A stretch of 33,165 nt of DNA from Myxococcus llanfairpwllgwyngyllgogerychwyrndrobwllllantysiliogogogochensis (lineage in GTDB: Bacteria > Myxococcota > Myxococcia > Myxococcales > Myxococcaceae): contig NZ_VIFM01000116.1 in NCBI RefSeq assembly GCF_006636215.1, positions 1 through 33,165 on the forward strand, given 5' to 3'. Numbering within the stretch: the stretch's first letter is position 1; every line of letters begins with the position of its first letter. This document shows positions 23,597 through 32,003 of the stretch, in pieces. Made by a program: the position numbers and the translations under genes. The notes below the pieces were generated by a model. That model made no database searches, was not told the origin of the DNA, and saw only the letters and a list, made by a program, of their open reading frames with translations.

Positions 23597-24853
23597 ATGC
23601 GCCAGCAAGCGATTCTTCGTGTCGTGGTGGGGAGTGCCTCGCTGTGTCTGGGAGGCTGGAGTGAAGCAGCGTGGGCCGGTGGGCCCGCGCAAGGCCCCGT
23701 GGGAGTGCTCGCGGAGCCCGCCAGTGGCGCCGCGCGTCCCCGGACGCTGGATGACGCGCTGCTCGAGGTGGAGCGTGAGGTGCCGGGCTTCGGCGGCATG
23801 TATCACGATGAGAAGGGGCGGCTCGTGGTGCGCCTGGTGAATGCCACCGCGGCGCCGGCCGCGCGCCGGGCCATCGCCTCCGTGTTCGGCGCGGAGAGGA
23901 TTCCCCAGGCGGGCGTCGTCACACAGCCCGCAACGCGGACGTTCTCCCAGCTCAAGGCCCTGCAGGAGCGACTCACACCGGACGTCCTCGCGCTGCCGGG
24001 CACCGTCTTCACGGATGTGGACGAGAAGTCGAACCGGGTGGCCATTGGCGTCGAGAAGGCCGAGGCGCGGGCCATCGTCGAGCGGGCCATCGCGCGCCTG
24101 GCGGTGGCTCGGGACGCGGTGGACATCGTCGAGTGGGGGCCCATCAACCCCACCAACGTGCAGAGCGGATGGACACCGGTGGGGGGCGGACTGCAGATAG
24201 AGACGCCGGGCAAGTACTGCACGCTCGGCTTCCCCGCGCTCCAGGGCGGAACGCTGGGCTTCGTGAGCAACTCGCACTGCACCCAGGTCCAGGGTGGGGT
24301 GGAGTCAACGCCCGCGTACCAGGCGGTGGCGCCGTGGCTGGTGGGGACGGAGACGACGGACCCCGGCTACGCCAGCGGTGGAAGCTGCCCGGCGGGGCGC
24401 ATCTGCCGCTCGAGTGACAGCGCCTTCTTCCGCGGGGAAGCGGCCATCGCCACCTACGTCGTGCAGACGCCGGGCGCGTTCGACCTGAACATCTCCGCCT
24501 GGCCGGAAGTGACGGGGAAGGTGCTGTACCCCTCCCAGGGACAGACGGTGTTCAAGACGGGCCGCACCACGGGCACCACCAGCGGCACCATCCAGTGGGC
24601 GTGCGCCACGGTGAACTCGGGCGGTACGCCACACACGTTCTACTGCAACTACATCGCGACCAGCGCCACGCAGAACGGCGCCGGCGGTGACAGTGGCTCC
24701 CCCGTGTTCTTCCTCAACGGCAACGGGGTGACGCTGACGGGCCTGATGTGGGGCGCGGGCGCCAGCCCGTGGAACTTCGGCTTCTCGCCCCTGGGCGGCG
24801 TGCAGGCCGAGCTGGGTGTCGTCCCGTACTGCCAGGGCGGCGTGGGCTGCTGA
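23597..24853 (+). CDS. Secreted trypsin-like (S1 family) serine protease with pro-region
   Basis: This encodes 418 residues from ATG 23597; an ATG at 23576 would add seven residues. A signal peptide (MRQQAILRVVVG..., cleavage after EAAWA) is followed by a pro-region of about 150 residues resembling inhibitory pro-domains of alpha-lytic/streptogrisin-type proteases. The catalytic domain has His227 in SNSHC, probable Asp274 in RSSDSAFF, and Ser366 in GAGGDSGSP. The usual AGHC is SNSHC here, but the His is kept. Cys pairs are visible around the His and Ser loops. Expected to be secreted and self-processed, acting in predation, nutrition or envelope turnover (inference). A hairpin follows the stop. 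Confidence 0.88.
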   Translation: MRQQAILRVVVGSASLCLGGWSEAAWAGGPAQGPVGVLAEPASGAARPRTLDDALLEVEREVPGFGGMYHDEKGRLVVRLVNATAAPAARRAIASVFGAERIPQAGVVTQPATRTFSQLKALQERLTPDVLALPGTVFTDVDEKSNRVAIGVEKAEARAIVERAIARLAVARDAVDIVEWGPINPTNVQSGWTPVGGGLQIETPGKYCTLGFPALQGGTLGFVSNSHCTQVQGGVESTPAYQAVAPWLVGTETTDPGYASGGSCPAGRICRSSDSAFFRGEAAIATYVVQTPGAFDLNISAWPEVTGKVLYPSQGQTVFKTGRTTGTTSGTIQWACATVNSGGTPHTFYCNYIATSATQNGAGGDSGSPVFFLNGNGVTLTGLMWGAGASPWNFGFSPLGGVQAELGVVPYCQGGVGC

Positions 24854-24877
24854 GCGCCGCACACCCCGGGAAACAAC

Positions 24878-24912
24878 CTGGGAGGAGGAGGGCACACTCC
24901 TCTTCCTCCCAG
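24878..24912. terminator. Hairpin between convergent genes
   Basis: CTGGGAGGA (24878-24886) pairs with TCCTCCCAG (24904-24912), and GGAG (24887-24890) with CTCC (24897-24900), leaving a 3-nt bulge and a 6-nt loop. It lies between the protease stop and the stop of the minus-strand small gene, so it could end both transcripts. Confidence 0.6.
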
Positions 24913-24932
24913 AACAGGGCCGGCCAGTTCCC

Positions 24933-25169
24933 TCAACAGGGAAAGCAGAACACCAGCCGGGAGTACGACGTCCGGACGCCCGAGAGGTACCTCCGCCCGC
25001 TGCATGTCTGGGTCTCGTTGCCCACCATCTCCGAATAGGTGTCATCCGAGAAGTAGTCCCACTCACAGCTCTGGGCTGGAGCCGCCTCGGCCTTCGGGGC
25101 ATAGGTGGACGTTCCGAGGCCCACAAATGCGGGAACCGCAAGCACAACGCCCAAGAGCAGCCTTTTCAT
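24933..25169 (-). CDS. Small secreted Cys-containing protein, possibly DUF6289-like
   Basis: This encodes 78 residues from ATG 25169, with ggaggc 5 nt upstream. A signal peptide (MKRLLLGVVLAVPAFVGLG..., cleavage near AEAAPA) leaves a mature part of about 47 residues. It reads CEWDYFSDDTYSEMVGNETQ, then TCSGRRYLSGVRTSY, ending FCFPC. The order aromatic-Y-S-D-x-x-x-x-x-x-V-G, then T-C-S-G, then a Gly-Thr-Ser-Tyr stretch resembles the short DUF6289 peptides of actinobacteria and myxobacteria. Four Cys suggest two disulfides. Function unknown; it is secreted or periplasmic. Confidence 0.75.
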   Translation of the reverse strand: MKRLLLGVVLAVPAFVGLGTSTYAPKAEAAPAQSCEWDYFSDDTYSEMVGNETQTCSGRRYLSGVRTSYSRLVFCFPC

Positions 25170-25336
25170 TGAATGCCTCCAAGGGGAAGAACCGCGCCCT
25201 CGAACCTAGGTTGCCTTGGATTGCAATGGCAAGAGGGCCCCAGGCGGGGCCGCCAGGGAAGACCTTGGGCGAGTCCCTGAAGGGCGCGCGGCATGTTATG
25301 AATTGCATGCACCCACCACTTTACGAGGGCACTCCC

Positions 25337-25753
25337 ATGAAGAGCACCTTGCGCAGCATTTCGCTGATGGCCACGAGCCTGCTGATGGCCTGTGGTGAGG
25401 GCGCCCCCCAACAGGAAGGCGCTGGACTGCCCACACTCGAAGACAGTCACGCCGCTCTGGTTGCTCCCACCGCCTCCATCTCCTGCTCGAGCACCTCCAC
25501 TGACATCACGTGCATTGGCGGCGCAACGGGTGGCAGCCCGCTTTACCGGAGCCAGTGGTCGCGGACGATGTACTTCGACGGCGAGGTCCTCAACTCCCCC
25601 TGGGGAGATGGCAGCGCCACGTATAGTGAGTCTTGCGTCACGCCGACGTCTGGGAACCCGCCAGGCTATTCCATCCGGTTCCGCTACCGCGTGGTGACGG
25701 CCGCACAGGAAGTCTCCAACGTCGCTACCGGCCCTATCTATGCTTGCGAGTGA
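25337..25753 (+). CDS. Small lipoprotein of unknown function
   Basis: This encodes 138 residues from ATG 25337 with gaggg upstream. The signal MKSTLRSISLMATSLLMAC gives a lipobox LMAC (Cys19). The mature domain has a beta pattern with Cys at ISCSSTSTDITC, a late SCVTPTSG and a terminal YACE, so probably two disulfides. It looks like a small Ig-like or beta-sandwich module (APTASISC..., PLYRSQWSRTMYFDG, IRFRYRVVTAAQEV). It is divergent from the small secreted gene at 24933-25169, with 167 bp between starts. That gap holds a nested palindrome (TTGCC...ATTGCAAT-GGCAA, 25211-25232). Confidence 0.75.
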   Translation: MKSTLRSISLMATSLLMACGEGAPQQEGAGLPTLEDSHAALVAPTASISCSSTSTDITCIGGATGGSPLYRSQWSRTMYFDGEVLNSPWGDGSATYSESCVTPTSGNPPGYSIRFRYRVVTAAQEVSNVATGPIYACE

Positions 25754-25893
25754 TTGCGGGCTGAAGCCCCGCCCTCCTCAGACGAACAAACCCGGCCGCT
25801 GACGTTCCAGTGGAATGCGAATGAACCACGGTGGACCGTGCCCCTGAGAGAGCGGCACGGCCCGCGCGTGGCACGAGAACCGAAAGACTCGCG

Positions 25894-26397
25894 CTACTCG
25901 CCGATGATGTCCGAGCCCAGGCTCACGCCGTCACTGTACACCGTGGCCTGGAAGGGGTTGCCATCACCGCTCATATCGAAAGCCATCACAACGGACGCGG
26001 CTTCCCCGAGCTGAGCCAGCCACGCATCCACCGCTTCCGGATCCCTGAACGCGTACGTGCCCGCCTCTGTCTGAACCACTTCGAACTGGTCCGCGCCCAG
26101 AAGTTCGCCGCGCGAGCCGAGCACCGCCACGTTCATGAAAGGACTCATGAGCGTCGGAGCCGCCCCGCCAATGCCGGCGAGGGCCATCTCCAGGCCCGAG
26201 GCGCCTCCAGCAACGGCGCCCGCCCTGAGTGACTTCTTCTTGATGGTCACCGTGACTGTCGCCGTGCCCTCGAACTTCCCAGTGCTCGGGTTGTACGTCA
26301 TGGTCGTCGAGCCCGAGACAGTCGTCTCGCACGCCGGCAACAGGGCCAGCGCGAGGACCATCGGGACAATGCTCAGGATTCTCATCAACTTCGTCAT
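25894..26397 (-). CDS. Small lipoprotein of unknown function
   Basis: This encodes 167 residues from ATG 26397; frame open to 26526 lacks signal character. The signal MTKLMRILSIVPMVLALALLPAC has a clear lipobox (Cys23). The following segment (TVSGSTTMTYNPSTGKFEG) is beta-rich, with TATVTVTIKKKSLRAG. A Gly/Ala-rich helical segment (AVAGGASGLEMALAGIGGAA) could be membrane-associated. The C-terminal half is mixed (EAVDAWLAQLGEAASVVMAF, ending SDIIGE). No known family is recognised. A GTACGAT/ATCGTAC palindrome lies about 180 bp upstream. Confidence 0.75.
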   Translation of the reverse strand: MTKLMRILSIVPMVLALALLPACETTVSGSTTMTYNPSTGKFEGTATVTVTIKKKSLRAGAVAGGASGLEMALAGIGGAAPTLMSPFMNVAVLGSRGELLGADQFEVVQTEAGTYAFRDPEAVDAWLAQLGEAASVVMAFDMSGDGNPFQATVYSDGVSLGSDIIGE

Positions 26398-26573
26398 GGC
26401 TGACACTCCAGATCGAGAGGAATGCGCTGCCATCCCTCCCCGGAACAGTCCAGGCAAGGCGGCAGGCCCGCGATACTCCATCAATACGACACACCACCCC
26501 GACCGCCCCCCCTTCGGGGACACCATGGCGAATCAAAGGCAATCACCCACCACATCAGGATGGCGACGACAAA

Positions 26574-26591
26574 GTACGATCCGAATCGTAC
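26574..26591. promoter_or_regulatory. GTACGAT-N4-ATCGTAC inverted repeat
   Basis: A perfect 7-bp inverted repeat with spacer ccga lies in the gene-free stretch 26398-26708, about 180 bp upstream of the lipoprotein start at 26397. It could be an operator. The rest of the stretch is GC-rich with no convincing gene. Confidence 0.35.
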
Positions 26592-26708
26592 ATTGTCAAA
26601 TGAGGGCGCTCGCGGGCCCGCGCGCGGCGGCCACGGCGACAGAGAATCCTCGGCCGGGGACCCTCCAGCGACGAGGGCCACCCCGGACGAAGGCTGTCAC
26701 CACGGACG

Positions 26709-27956
26709 TCAGCAGTCCCGGGCGTAGTCCTGCTCGAACACCAGGACGCCGCGCGACTCCGGGAAGTAGATGACATACAGCTCCCAGATCATGCAGGCGT
26801 CCGGCCACATCTCCCGGCTGTAGTGCCAGCCCGTCACCTGCACCGCCTCGGAGCCGTTGCTGTACTCCTGGCCCAGGGCCGGATGCAGGGAAGACAGCCT
26901 GGAGAGCAGCCGCGACTGCGCGAACTGCGCGTAGGTCGTATTCGCCAGGCGCGCGCCGAACAGCGCATTGCTCTGCTCCGTCAGGGAAACGGCCTCGGCG
27001 ACCTTGTCCAGGCTCGCGGGAGTCGAGTGGCTCCAGGGGAAGGAGTAGCCACGCAGTTCGCCGTAGCACGCGGAGGAGGTGCCACAGGCCGCGTTGGCCG
27101 CCGACAGCTTGGACTGCAGGCCCGTGCTCACCGGCCGTGAGCCCAGCGACACGGAATACAGCCCATAGGCGACCGTGTAGTCGGACACGCAGACCGGCCA
27201 CATCCGCTGCGTCCACGTGGCCTCGCCGCCCGCGCACCAGACGGGTTTGGAGGAGGCCGACGGAGCACATGCGCCCTCGTAGAGCGCGTGCGCGTCATCC
27301 GCGCCGAAGCACAGGGCGAAGGCCTCGTTGACAGGCAGGCCCTCCGCGTCCCAGTGGGCCATGCAGTCCTCGACGCGGGGACCCACCCGGGCGTCGTCAC
27401 ACGTGGCGTAGACGGACGGGTCCACCGGCTCGCAGTTGCCGCTGAGACAGTCGAGCTGGAGGCGGAAGCGCTTGCCCGCGCCCTCACCGCTGCTGACCAC
27501 GACGAGATACTCGCCGCCCTGGGCGAAGGTGACGGAGGCCACCTTGCTGAGCTGGCCATAACCCGCGTCATCGTCCTGGGCCCGCACGGTGGTGCCGTAG
27601 CTGCCGCTGGCATCCCTGGGGCCGTAAACGAAGAGCCCCGTGTCCAGGGACATGCTGCTGCCCAGGTGCGTCACCTCCAGCTTCGCGCTCGAGCCGGCCG
27701 CGACGTTGATGGCGAAGGAGTAGTACTGGAGGGGCGTGGTGAAGGACGTCTGCACCGCGCCGGGGAGCGCCACGCTGCCCAGGAACGTGGTGCTGTCCAG
27801 GACGTTGCCACTCGACGGCGTGGGCGGAGGGAAGAGCACCCCCTGCTCCACGGTGTCGACGGCGGGCGGCGCCTCACCCGCGGGCAGGTCGGAGGAACCA
27901 CAGGCGGCCAGCAGAAAGACAGACACCCACCGGAGCGACTTGAGGGAACGGAGCAT
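26709..27956 (-). CDS. Lipoprotein with pre-peptidase-C-like domain and Cys-rich C-terminal part
   Basis: This encodes 415 residues from ATG 27956; the frame extends to 28061 but without signal character. Lipobox FLLAACGSS (Cys18) is followed by a Pro/Ser linker. Residues about 45-165 resemble the bacterial pre-peptidase C-terminal (PPC) beta-sandwich, with FTTPLQYYSFAINVAAGSSAK, DTGLFVYG, DDDAGYG and GGEYLVVVSS. The remaining 240 residues contain about 12 Cys (CLSGNC, ATCDD, ACGTSSACYG) and many Trp and Tyr (AHWDAEG, ATWTQRMWPVC). They form a domain I do not recognise, ending YARDC. It is surface or periplasmic. A ribosome site (GAGG, 9 nt before the ATG) is fair. Confidence 0.8.
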   Translation of the reverse strand: MLRSLKSLRWVSVFLLAACGSSDLPAGEAPPAVDTVEQGVLFPPPTPSSGNVLDSTTFLGSVALPGAVQTSFTTPLQYYSFAINVAAGSSAKLEVTHLGSSMSLDTGLFVYGPRDASGSYGTTVRAQDDDAGYGQLSKVASVTFAQGGEYLVVVSSGEGAGKRFRLQLDCLSGNCEPVDPSVYATCDDARVGPRVEDCMAHWDAEGLPVNEAFALCFGADDAHALYEGACAPSASSKPVWCAGGEATWTQRMWPVCVSDYTVAYGLYSVSLGSRPVSTGLQSKLSAANAACGTSSACYGELRGYSFPWSHSTPASLDKVAEAVSLTEQSNALFGARLANTTYAQFAQSRLLSRLSSLHPALGQEYSNGSEAVQVTGWHYSREMWPDACMIWELYVIYFPESRGVLVFEQDYARDC

Positions 27957-28101
27957 TGGCGATGGCCTCGTGGAACGGGGAATGGCACACCCCTGTTCGC
28001 CGCCGCCGCCCTGCCCTCCCAGGTGAGCCGCGCGGAGCATAGGCACGCGCGGCTCGGCCACCCCAGGACCTCACACGTCTGTCACCTGATGCACCGGCGC
28101 G

Positions 28102-30459
28102 TCAGGGGGCGGGCTGCAGCGCTTTGCGTTCCTTCGCGCAGACCTGAATCAGCTCGAGCATGCTCATGCTGGCGCCGCCGATGTCGAACTTCTGCTCCTT
28201 GAAGTCGGGGTATCGGTTCTCCAGGATTCGCCCCTCCGCGATACAGTCATTGAGCTGCGAGAGCGCCTCGCTCTTGCGTCCCTTGGAGAGCAGCGACTTC
28301 GCCGAGTCGTAGGCCTTCCTCTGGCCATCCTGGAACCGAAGCTCCACGTCCGCCCTCTTCTGGGGCGCCTGCAGCGCCTCCGCCTTCTGGGCGCACTGAG
28401 CCATCACCTCCTGGGGCTGGGTGGGAGTGCCGCCCACGAGCACGTCGACCGTGGCGAGGCTGGCGTTCTCCTTCACCATCCTGGCCCCCTCGTCCTGGCA
28501 GGCCGTGAGCTTCTCCAGCGCGCTCGCGTACAGCTCCTTCTTCTTGCGCAGGTCCGTGGAGGACGCGGCCGCTTCCGACGCCTTGCTGGCGACGCCCAGG
28601 GCCTCACCCGTCAACCGACGCAGCGCCCGCGCCTGCTTCGCGAACTCGAGGGCCTCGACCAGCTTCAGCCACTCGGCGCGAGCCCGCTCCGCGGACGCCG
28701 CGTAGCCCGCGTCCTGCCGCTCCAACGCCGCGTTCGCCTCGAACATCTGCATGACCTCATCCACGCTCTTCGAGGCGGTCTCGACGTCGCCGTCGGTCGA
28801 TGAGATGCCCTTCGCGGCTTCGAGCTTCTCCTTCGTCGTGGTCAGCCGGGAAGCAAGCTGGACGCGAGCATCCGCCGCGGCCAGGACGATCTTCCGCCGG
28901 TTGATGCGCTCGCCCAGGTCCGCCATGCGCTCCTTGGTCTCCTTCGCGTACAGCGCGTAGTCGCGGTCCTTCTTGACGAACGGGGCACCCACCTCCAGCA
29001 CCGCGCCAATCTGCTTGACCGCGTTCTCCGCCTCCTGGAGCTGCGCCGGCGACGGCGTCTCCTTCTGAATCTGGATGACCAGCGCCGCCGCGTTCTTCCG
29101 CGCCTCGTCGACCTTCACGCGCTGCTGCTGCAGGTCGACCTCGTACCGGCGCCGCTCCATCGTCGCCCGCCCATCCCTGAGCAACTGGCGCGCGTCGGCG
29201 GCGGCTGGGCTGATGGCGGGGTTCTTCACGTGGACCGTCTCCAGCGTCTTCTCCAGGACGACCAGCGCCGTCTTCGCCTCCTCGAACTGCTCGGCGGTCG
29301 CGGCCCGCTTCTCGATGTTGCGCAGGGCCTGCATGACTTCGGCGCGAGCCGCATCGAGGGTGCGGACCTGGAGCACCACCTCCACCTCGACGAGCGTGTT
29401 CTTCACCTCGGCGAGGTACTGACCGATGGCCTGACTCCTCGCCGCCTGAGGCTCGTACTTGTCCACCAGCTTCCGGCCGACGAATGCCGCCGTCTTGGCC
29501 TCGGCGAGCTGCTCGGGCGTGGGCCGCTTCACCCGGAGCGCCTTGGCGGACGCGCGGAGCTCTTCATGGGCGGGCTCCAGCTCCACCTTCACCCGCGAGA
29601 CACCTGCCTGCACCACGGACTCATCCATCTGGCGCCGGGCCTGGGTGACCTCGGCGCGTGCCTTGTCCGCATCCGCGCGGTACGCCTTGTCTTGCACCTC
29701 GAGCGGCTTGCCCTCCTCGAGCTGCTTCTGCAGCGCGGCCGTCGCCTTGTCGGCGGCCGTGAACTTCTCGTCCGACCAGGCCTTTCCCAGGTCGGCGAGC
29801 GCGCTCGCCAGTGACTTGCGGCTCGCATCCAGGAGTCCGCGCTGTTTCTGAGCCGACAGTTGCAGCCACCGCTCATCGAGCGTCTTCCTGTGACGGGCGA
29901 CGGTCGCTTCGACGTCGGTGAGGTACGAGGAGAACTTCGGGTCCTGGCTCTTCAGGGGCCGGCCCTCCTCCGTCAGCTTCTCGAGCGCGTCCACCGCGGC
30001 ACGCGCCTCGTCCATCGCCTTGGAGCCCGGGTCGCCCTGACCGAGCTTCGACATGCGCTCGTTCAGGGGCGCGAGCGCGCTGTCGATGCGCCGGCGGTAA
30101 TCGTGGATGTGGACCTTCGCCCGCCGCTCATCGACGTACTCGCGGTCGGTCCGGAGCTGCTTGCGCGCGGCGAGGACGCTCTTGGCGTATTCGAGATCTT
30201 CCGTCTCGAAGCTCGCTCCCGCATTGAGCGCCTCTTTCAGCGCTTCCACCGCCGCGAGGGCGGCGTCGAGGTCTGCGCCGCGCGGCGGCTCCTGTTCGAT
30301 TCGCTGAACGGCCGTCGTCAGGGCCGCGCGCGCATTCTCCAAACGCTTCGAGGCTTCCTCGATGGACTTCGCGGCGCCAGCGGCAGGAGGCGCGGCCGGG
30401 GCATCGGTGGAGGCGAAGACAAGGAACCCGATAAGCATCAGCACTGAAGTACGTACCAT
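28102..30459 (-). CDS. Exported repeat protein with seven ~84-aa helical repeats
   Basis: This encodes 785 residues from ATG 30459, with AGGT about 9-10 nt upstream. A signal peptide (MVRTSVLMLIGFLVFASTDAPAAPP) is followed by seven helical repeats, residues about 34-605. They are marked by anchors such as EEGRPLKSQDPKFSSY and EEGKPLEVQDKAYRAD, at about 79, 164, 248, 334, 406, 489 and 574. Each repeat has two long Ala/Lys/Glu-rich helices of coiled-coil type, and several end in a L-D/E-E/R-R motif. The C-terminal 175 residues are different, with Cys residues and TPR-like helices (SEALSQLNDCIAEGRILENR). It is probably a long periplasmic or surface rod. Function is unknown and no enzymatic motif is seen. 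Confidence 0.83.
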   Translation of the reverse strand: MVRTSVLMLIGFLVFASTDAPAAPPAAGAAKSIEEASKRLENARAALTTAVQRIEQEPPRGADLDAALAAVEALKEALNAGASFETEDLEYAKSVLAARKQLRTDREYVDERRAKVHIHDYRRRIDSALAPLNERMSKLGQGDPGSKAMDEARAAVDALEKLTEEGRPLKSQDPKFSSYLTDVEATVARHRKTLDERWLQLSAQKQRGLLDASRKSLASALADLGKAWSDEKFTAADKATAALQKQLEEGKPLEVQDKAYRADADKARAEVTQARRQMDESVVQAGVSRVKVELEPAHEELRASAKALRVKRPTPEQLAEAKTAAFVGRKLVDKYEPQAARSQAIGQYLAEVKNTLVEVEVVLQVRTLDAARAEVMQALRNIEKRAATAEQFEEAKTALVVLEKTLETVHVKNPAISPAAADARQLLRDGRATMERRRYEVDLQQQRVKVDEARKNAAALVIQIQKETPSPAQLQEAENAVKQIGAVLEVGAPFVKKDRDYALYAKETKERMADLGERINRRKIVLAAADARVQLASRLTTTKEKLEAAKGISSTDGDVETASKSVDEVMQMFEANAALERQDAGYAASAERARAEWLKLVEALEFAKQARALRRLTGEALGVASKASEAAASSTDLRKKKELYASALEKLTACQDEGARMVKENASLATVDVLVGGTPTQPQEVMAQCAQKAEALQAPQKRADVELRFQDGQRKAYDSAKSLLSKGRKSEALSQLNDCIAEGRILENRYPDFKEQKFDIGGASMSMLELIQVCAKERKALQPAP

Positions 30460-30625
30460 TCAGGGAAACCTACTACAGCGAGGCGGTGGGAGCCTCGGCA
30501 TAGTGTCCGCGTCCCCTGCCTGGAGATGCGGTCAGGCTGCATCAAGGTGGCCCAGATGAAGCGCCAACTCGCCTGGGCGCACGCGGGGCGAAAAGGCACC
30601 TCCCAGCATCTCCGTGGAGAGAGGA

Positions 30626-30652
30626 GCCCGCGCGGGTCCCCTTCGCGCGGGC
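30626..30652. terminator. Hairpin after the kinase-TonB gene
   Basis: GCCCGCGCG (30626-30634) pairs with CGCGCGGGC (30644-30652), with a 9-nt loop. On the minus strand it starts 1 nt after the stop codon at 30654-30656, so it is a strong terminator candidate. Confidence 0.6.
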
Positions 30653-30653
30653 G

Positions 30654-32003
30654 TCAGGGCCGCAGACGGAAAGGCACCTTCACCACGCGGTAGACGGCGA
30701 CAGGCCGACCCTCGAGCAACGCGGGCTGGTAGCGCCAGGTGCTCACCGCGCGCATCGCGGCGGACACGAAGGGCTCTTCACCTCGCATCACGGAGACGTC
30801 GCGCACCTCGCCGCGCTCCGTGACGACCCGCTTGAGGACGACCAGTCCCTCGCGCCCCGCGGCACGCGCATGTTGGGGGAACTCCGGCTGGAGGTTGCCC
30901 GCACGTTCCACGGGGGGCTTCGCGTTCTCCGGCAGTTGGATGGGCCCCGTGGGAGCCGAAACCTGGAGCGTGCCTTCGGCCACCGCGCCTGGCTGCTCCG
31001 CCATGGGCTTCGCGGCCCCGGGGACATCCAGGGGCATGGGCGCGCTCAGGGACGCTCCTGACATCCACTCGGAGCTCCCCGAGCCCTCCGCGCTGGCAGA
31101 GGACGTACCCGGGGACGACGAGCGTCCGCCGCGCTCACGCTGCAGCCGCTGACTCAAGAGCACCTCACCCGAGCCCCCGGCGAGCACCCGGTCCGAGCGA
31201 TACCCCTCCCGCACGAACGTCACCTCCGCGGTGGCCATGCCGCCCGCGTCGGGTGGCACCTCCAACACGAACGGCGTGGTGCCCCGCTCCACTCCCTTCC
31301 AGAAGACACGCGCGCCCTCCGGCTGACTGGAGATGTGGAAGCGTACGGGGCGAGGCGCAACTGGCGCCGCCACGGAGGGAGGTGCCTGCCGCACCGATTC
31401 GGAAGGCGAGGACACCGCGACCAACGGCGGCGACTGCACGGGCGCTCGCGGACGGCGGGCCCCGAGCAGATAGGCGCCAGCTCCGCAGACGAGCAACACG
31501 CCCAGGCCCGCTCCCATTCTGAGCGCCCTTCGGCGGAAGTCCGGACGCGGAGAGTCCGGACGGAGCACGGAGGACTCGTCCAGGCTGATGTCCAGGACCA
31601 GGGTGCCCTGGACACCGCTCGTGGTGGACCGCATCGATGGCGCGAGGGACATGCCGACAGGCCCGGTCACCGCCTCTCCAGGGCCGGTATCCAGCGAGAT
31701 GGCCGTGCCCAGACCCGCCGCTCCGCGCAATGCCTCCAGGAGCGCCTCCATGGAGTCGTAGCGGTGCGCGGGCTGTTTCTCCAGACAGCGGCGCACGACG
31801 GTCTCCACGGACGCGGGAATGGCCACGTCCGGGCGCACCGCCTGGAAGCGCGGTGGGACTTCCTTGTGGTGCGCGAAGATGAGCTCCAGCGGGTCCTGCA
31901 TCAGGAAGGGCGGCCGCCCCATGAGCATCTGGTACAGCACCACCCCGAGCGCGTAGACGTCGCTGCGCGCGTCCGCCAGGTTGCGCGCCTGCTCCGGGGC
32001 CAT
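30654..32003 (-). CDS. C-terminal part of kinase: kinase C-lobe, transmembrane helix, PEGA and TonB-like domains
   Basis: This encodes 449 residues from ATG 32003, immediately after the TAA. Residues 1-95 are the rest of a protein-kinase C-lobe (MAPEQA, the SDVYALGVVLYQML helix and the final Arg region RRCLEKQPAHRYDSM). A transmembrane helix follows at about 155-178 (GAGLGVLLVCGAGAYLLG), then a PEGA domain (SQPEGARVFWKG to EVLLSQRL). The end, about 350-449, is a TonB-type C-terminal domain (LQPEFPQHARAAGREG, VVTERGEVRDV, AVSTWRYQPALLEGRPV). On its own it lacks every ATP and catalytic residue. No ribosome site precedes the ATG. It is most likely the second half of a broken gene. Confidence 0.65.
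   Translation of the reverse strand: MAPEQARNLADARSDVYALGVVLYQMLMGRPPFLMQDPLELIFAHHKEVPPRFQAVRPDVAIPASVETVVRRCLEKQPAHRYDSMEALLEALRGAAGLGTAISLDTGPGEAVTGPVGMSLAPSMRSTTSGVQGTLVLDISLDESSVLRPDSPRPDFRRRALRMGAGLGVLLVCGAGAYLLGARRPRAPVQSPPLVAVSSPSESVRQAPPSVAAPVAPRPVRFHISSQPEGARVFWKGVERGTTPFVLEVPPDAGGMATAEVTFVREGYRSDRVLAGGSGEVLLSQRLQRERGGRSSSPGTSSASAEGSGSSEWMSGASLSAPMPLDVPGAAKPMAEQPGAVAEGTLQVSAPTGPIQLPENAKPPVERAGNLQPEFPQHARAAGREGLVVLKRVVTERGEVRDVSVMRGEEPFVSAAMRAVSTWRYQPALLEGRPVAVYRVVKVPFRLRP

Noticed and set aside
26481-26681. Minus-strand ORF with a hydrophobic segment (FGSYFVVAILMWWVIAF)
   Set aside because: It could be a small membrane protein, but it has poor third-position bias, no ribosome site and a Pro/Arg/Gly-rich remainder; too weak to call.
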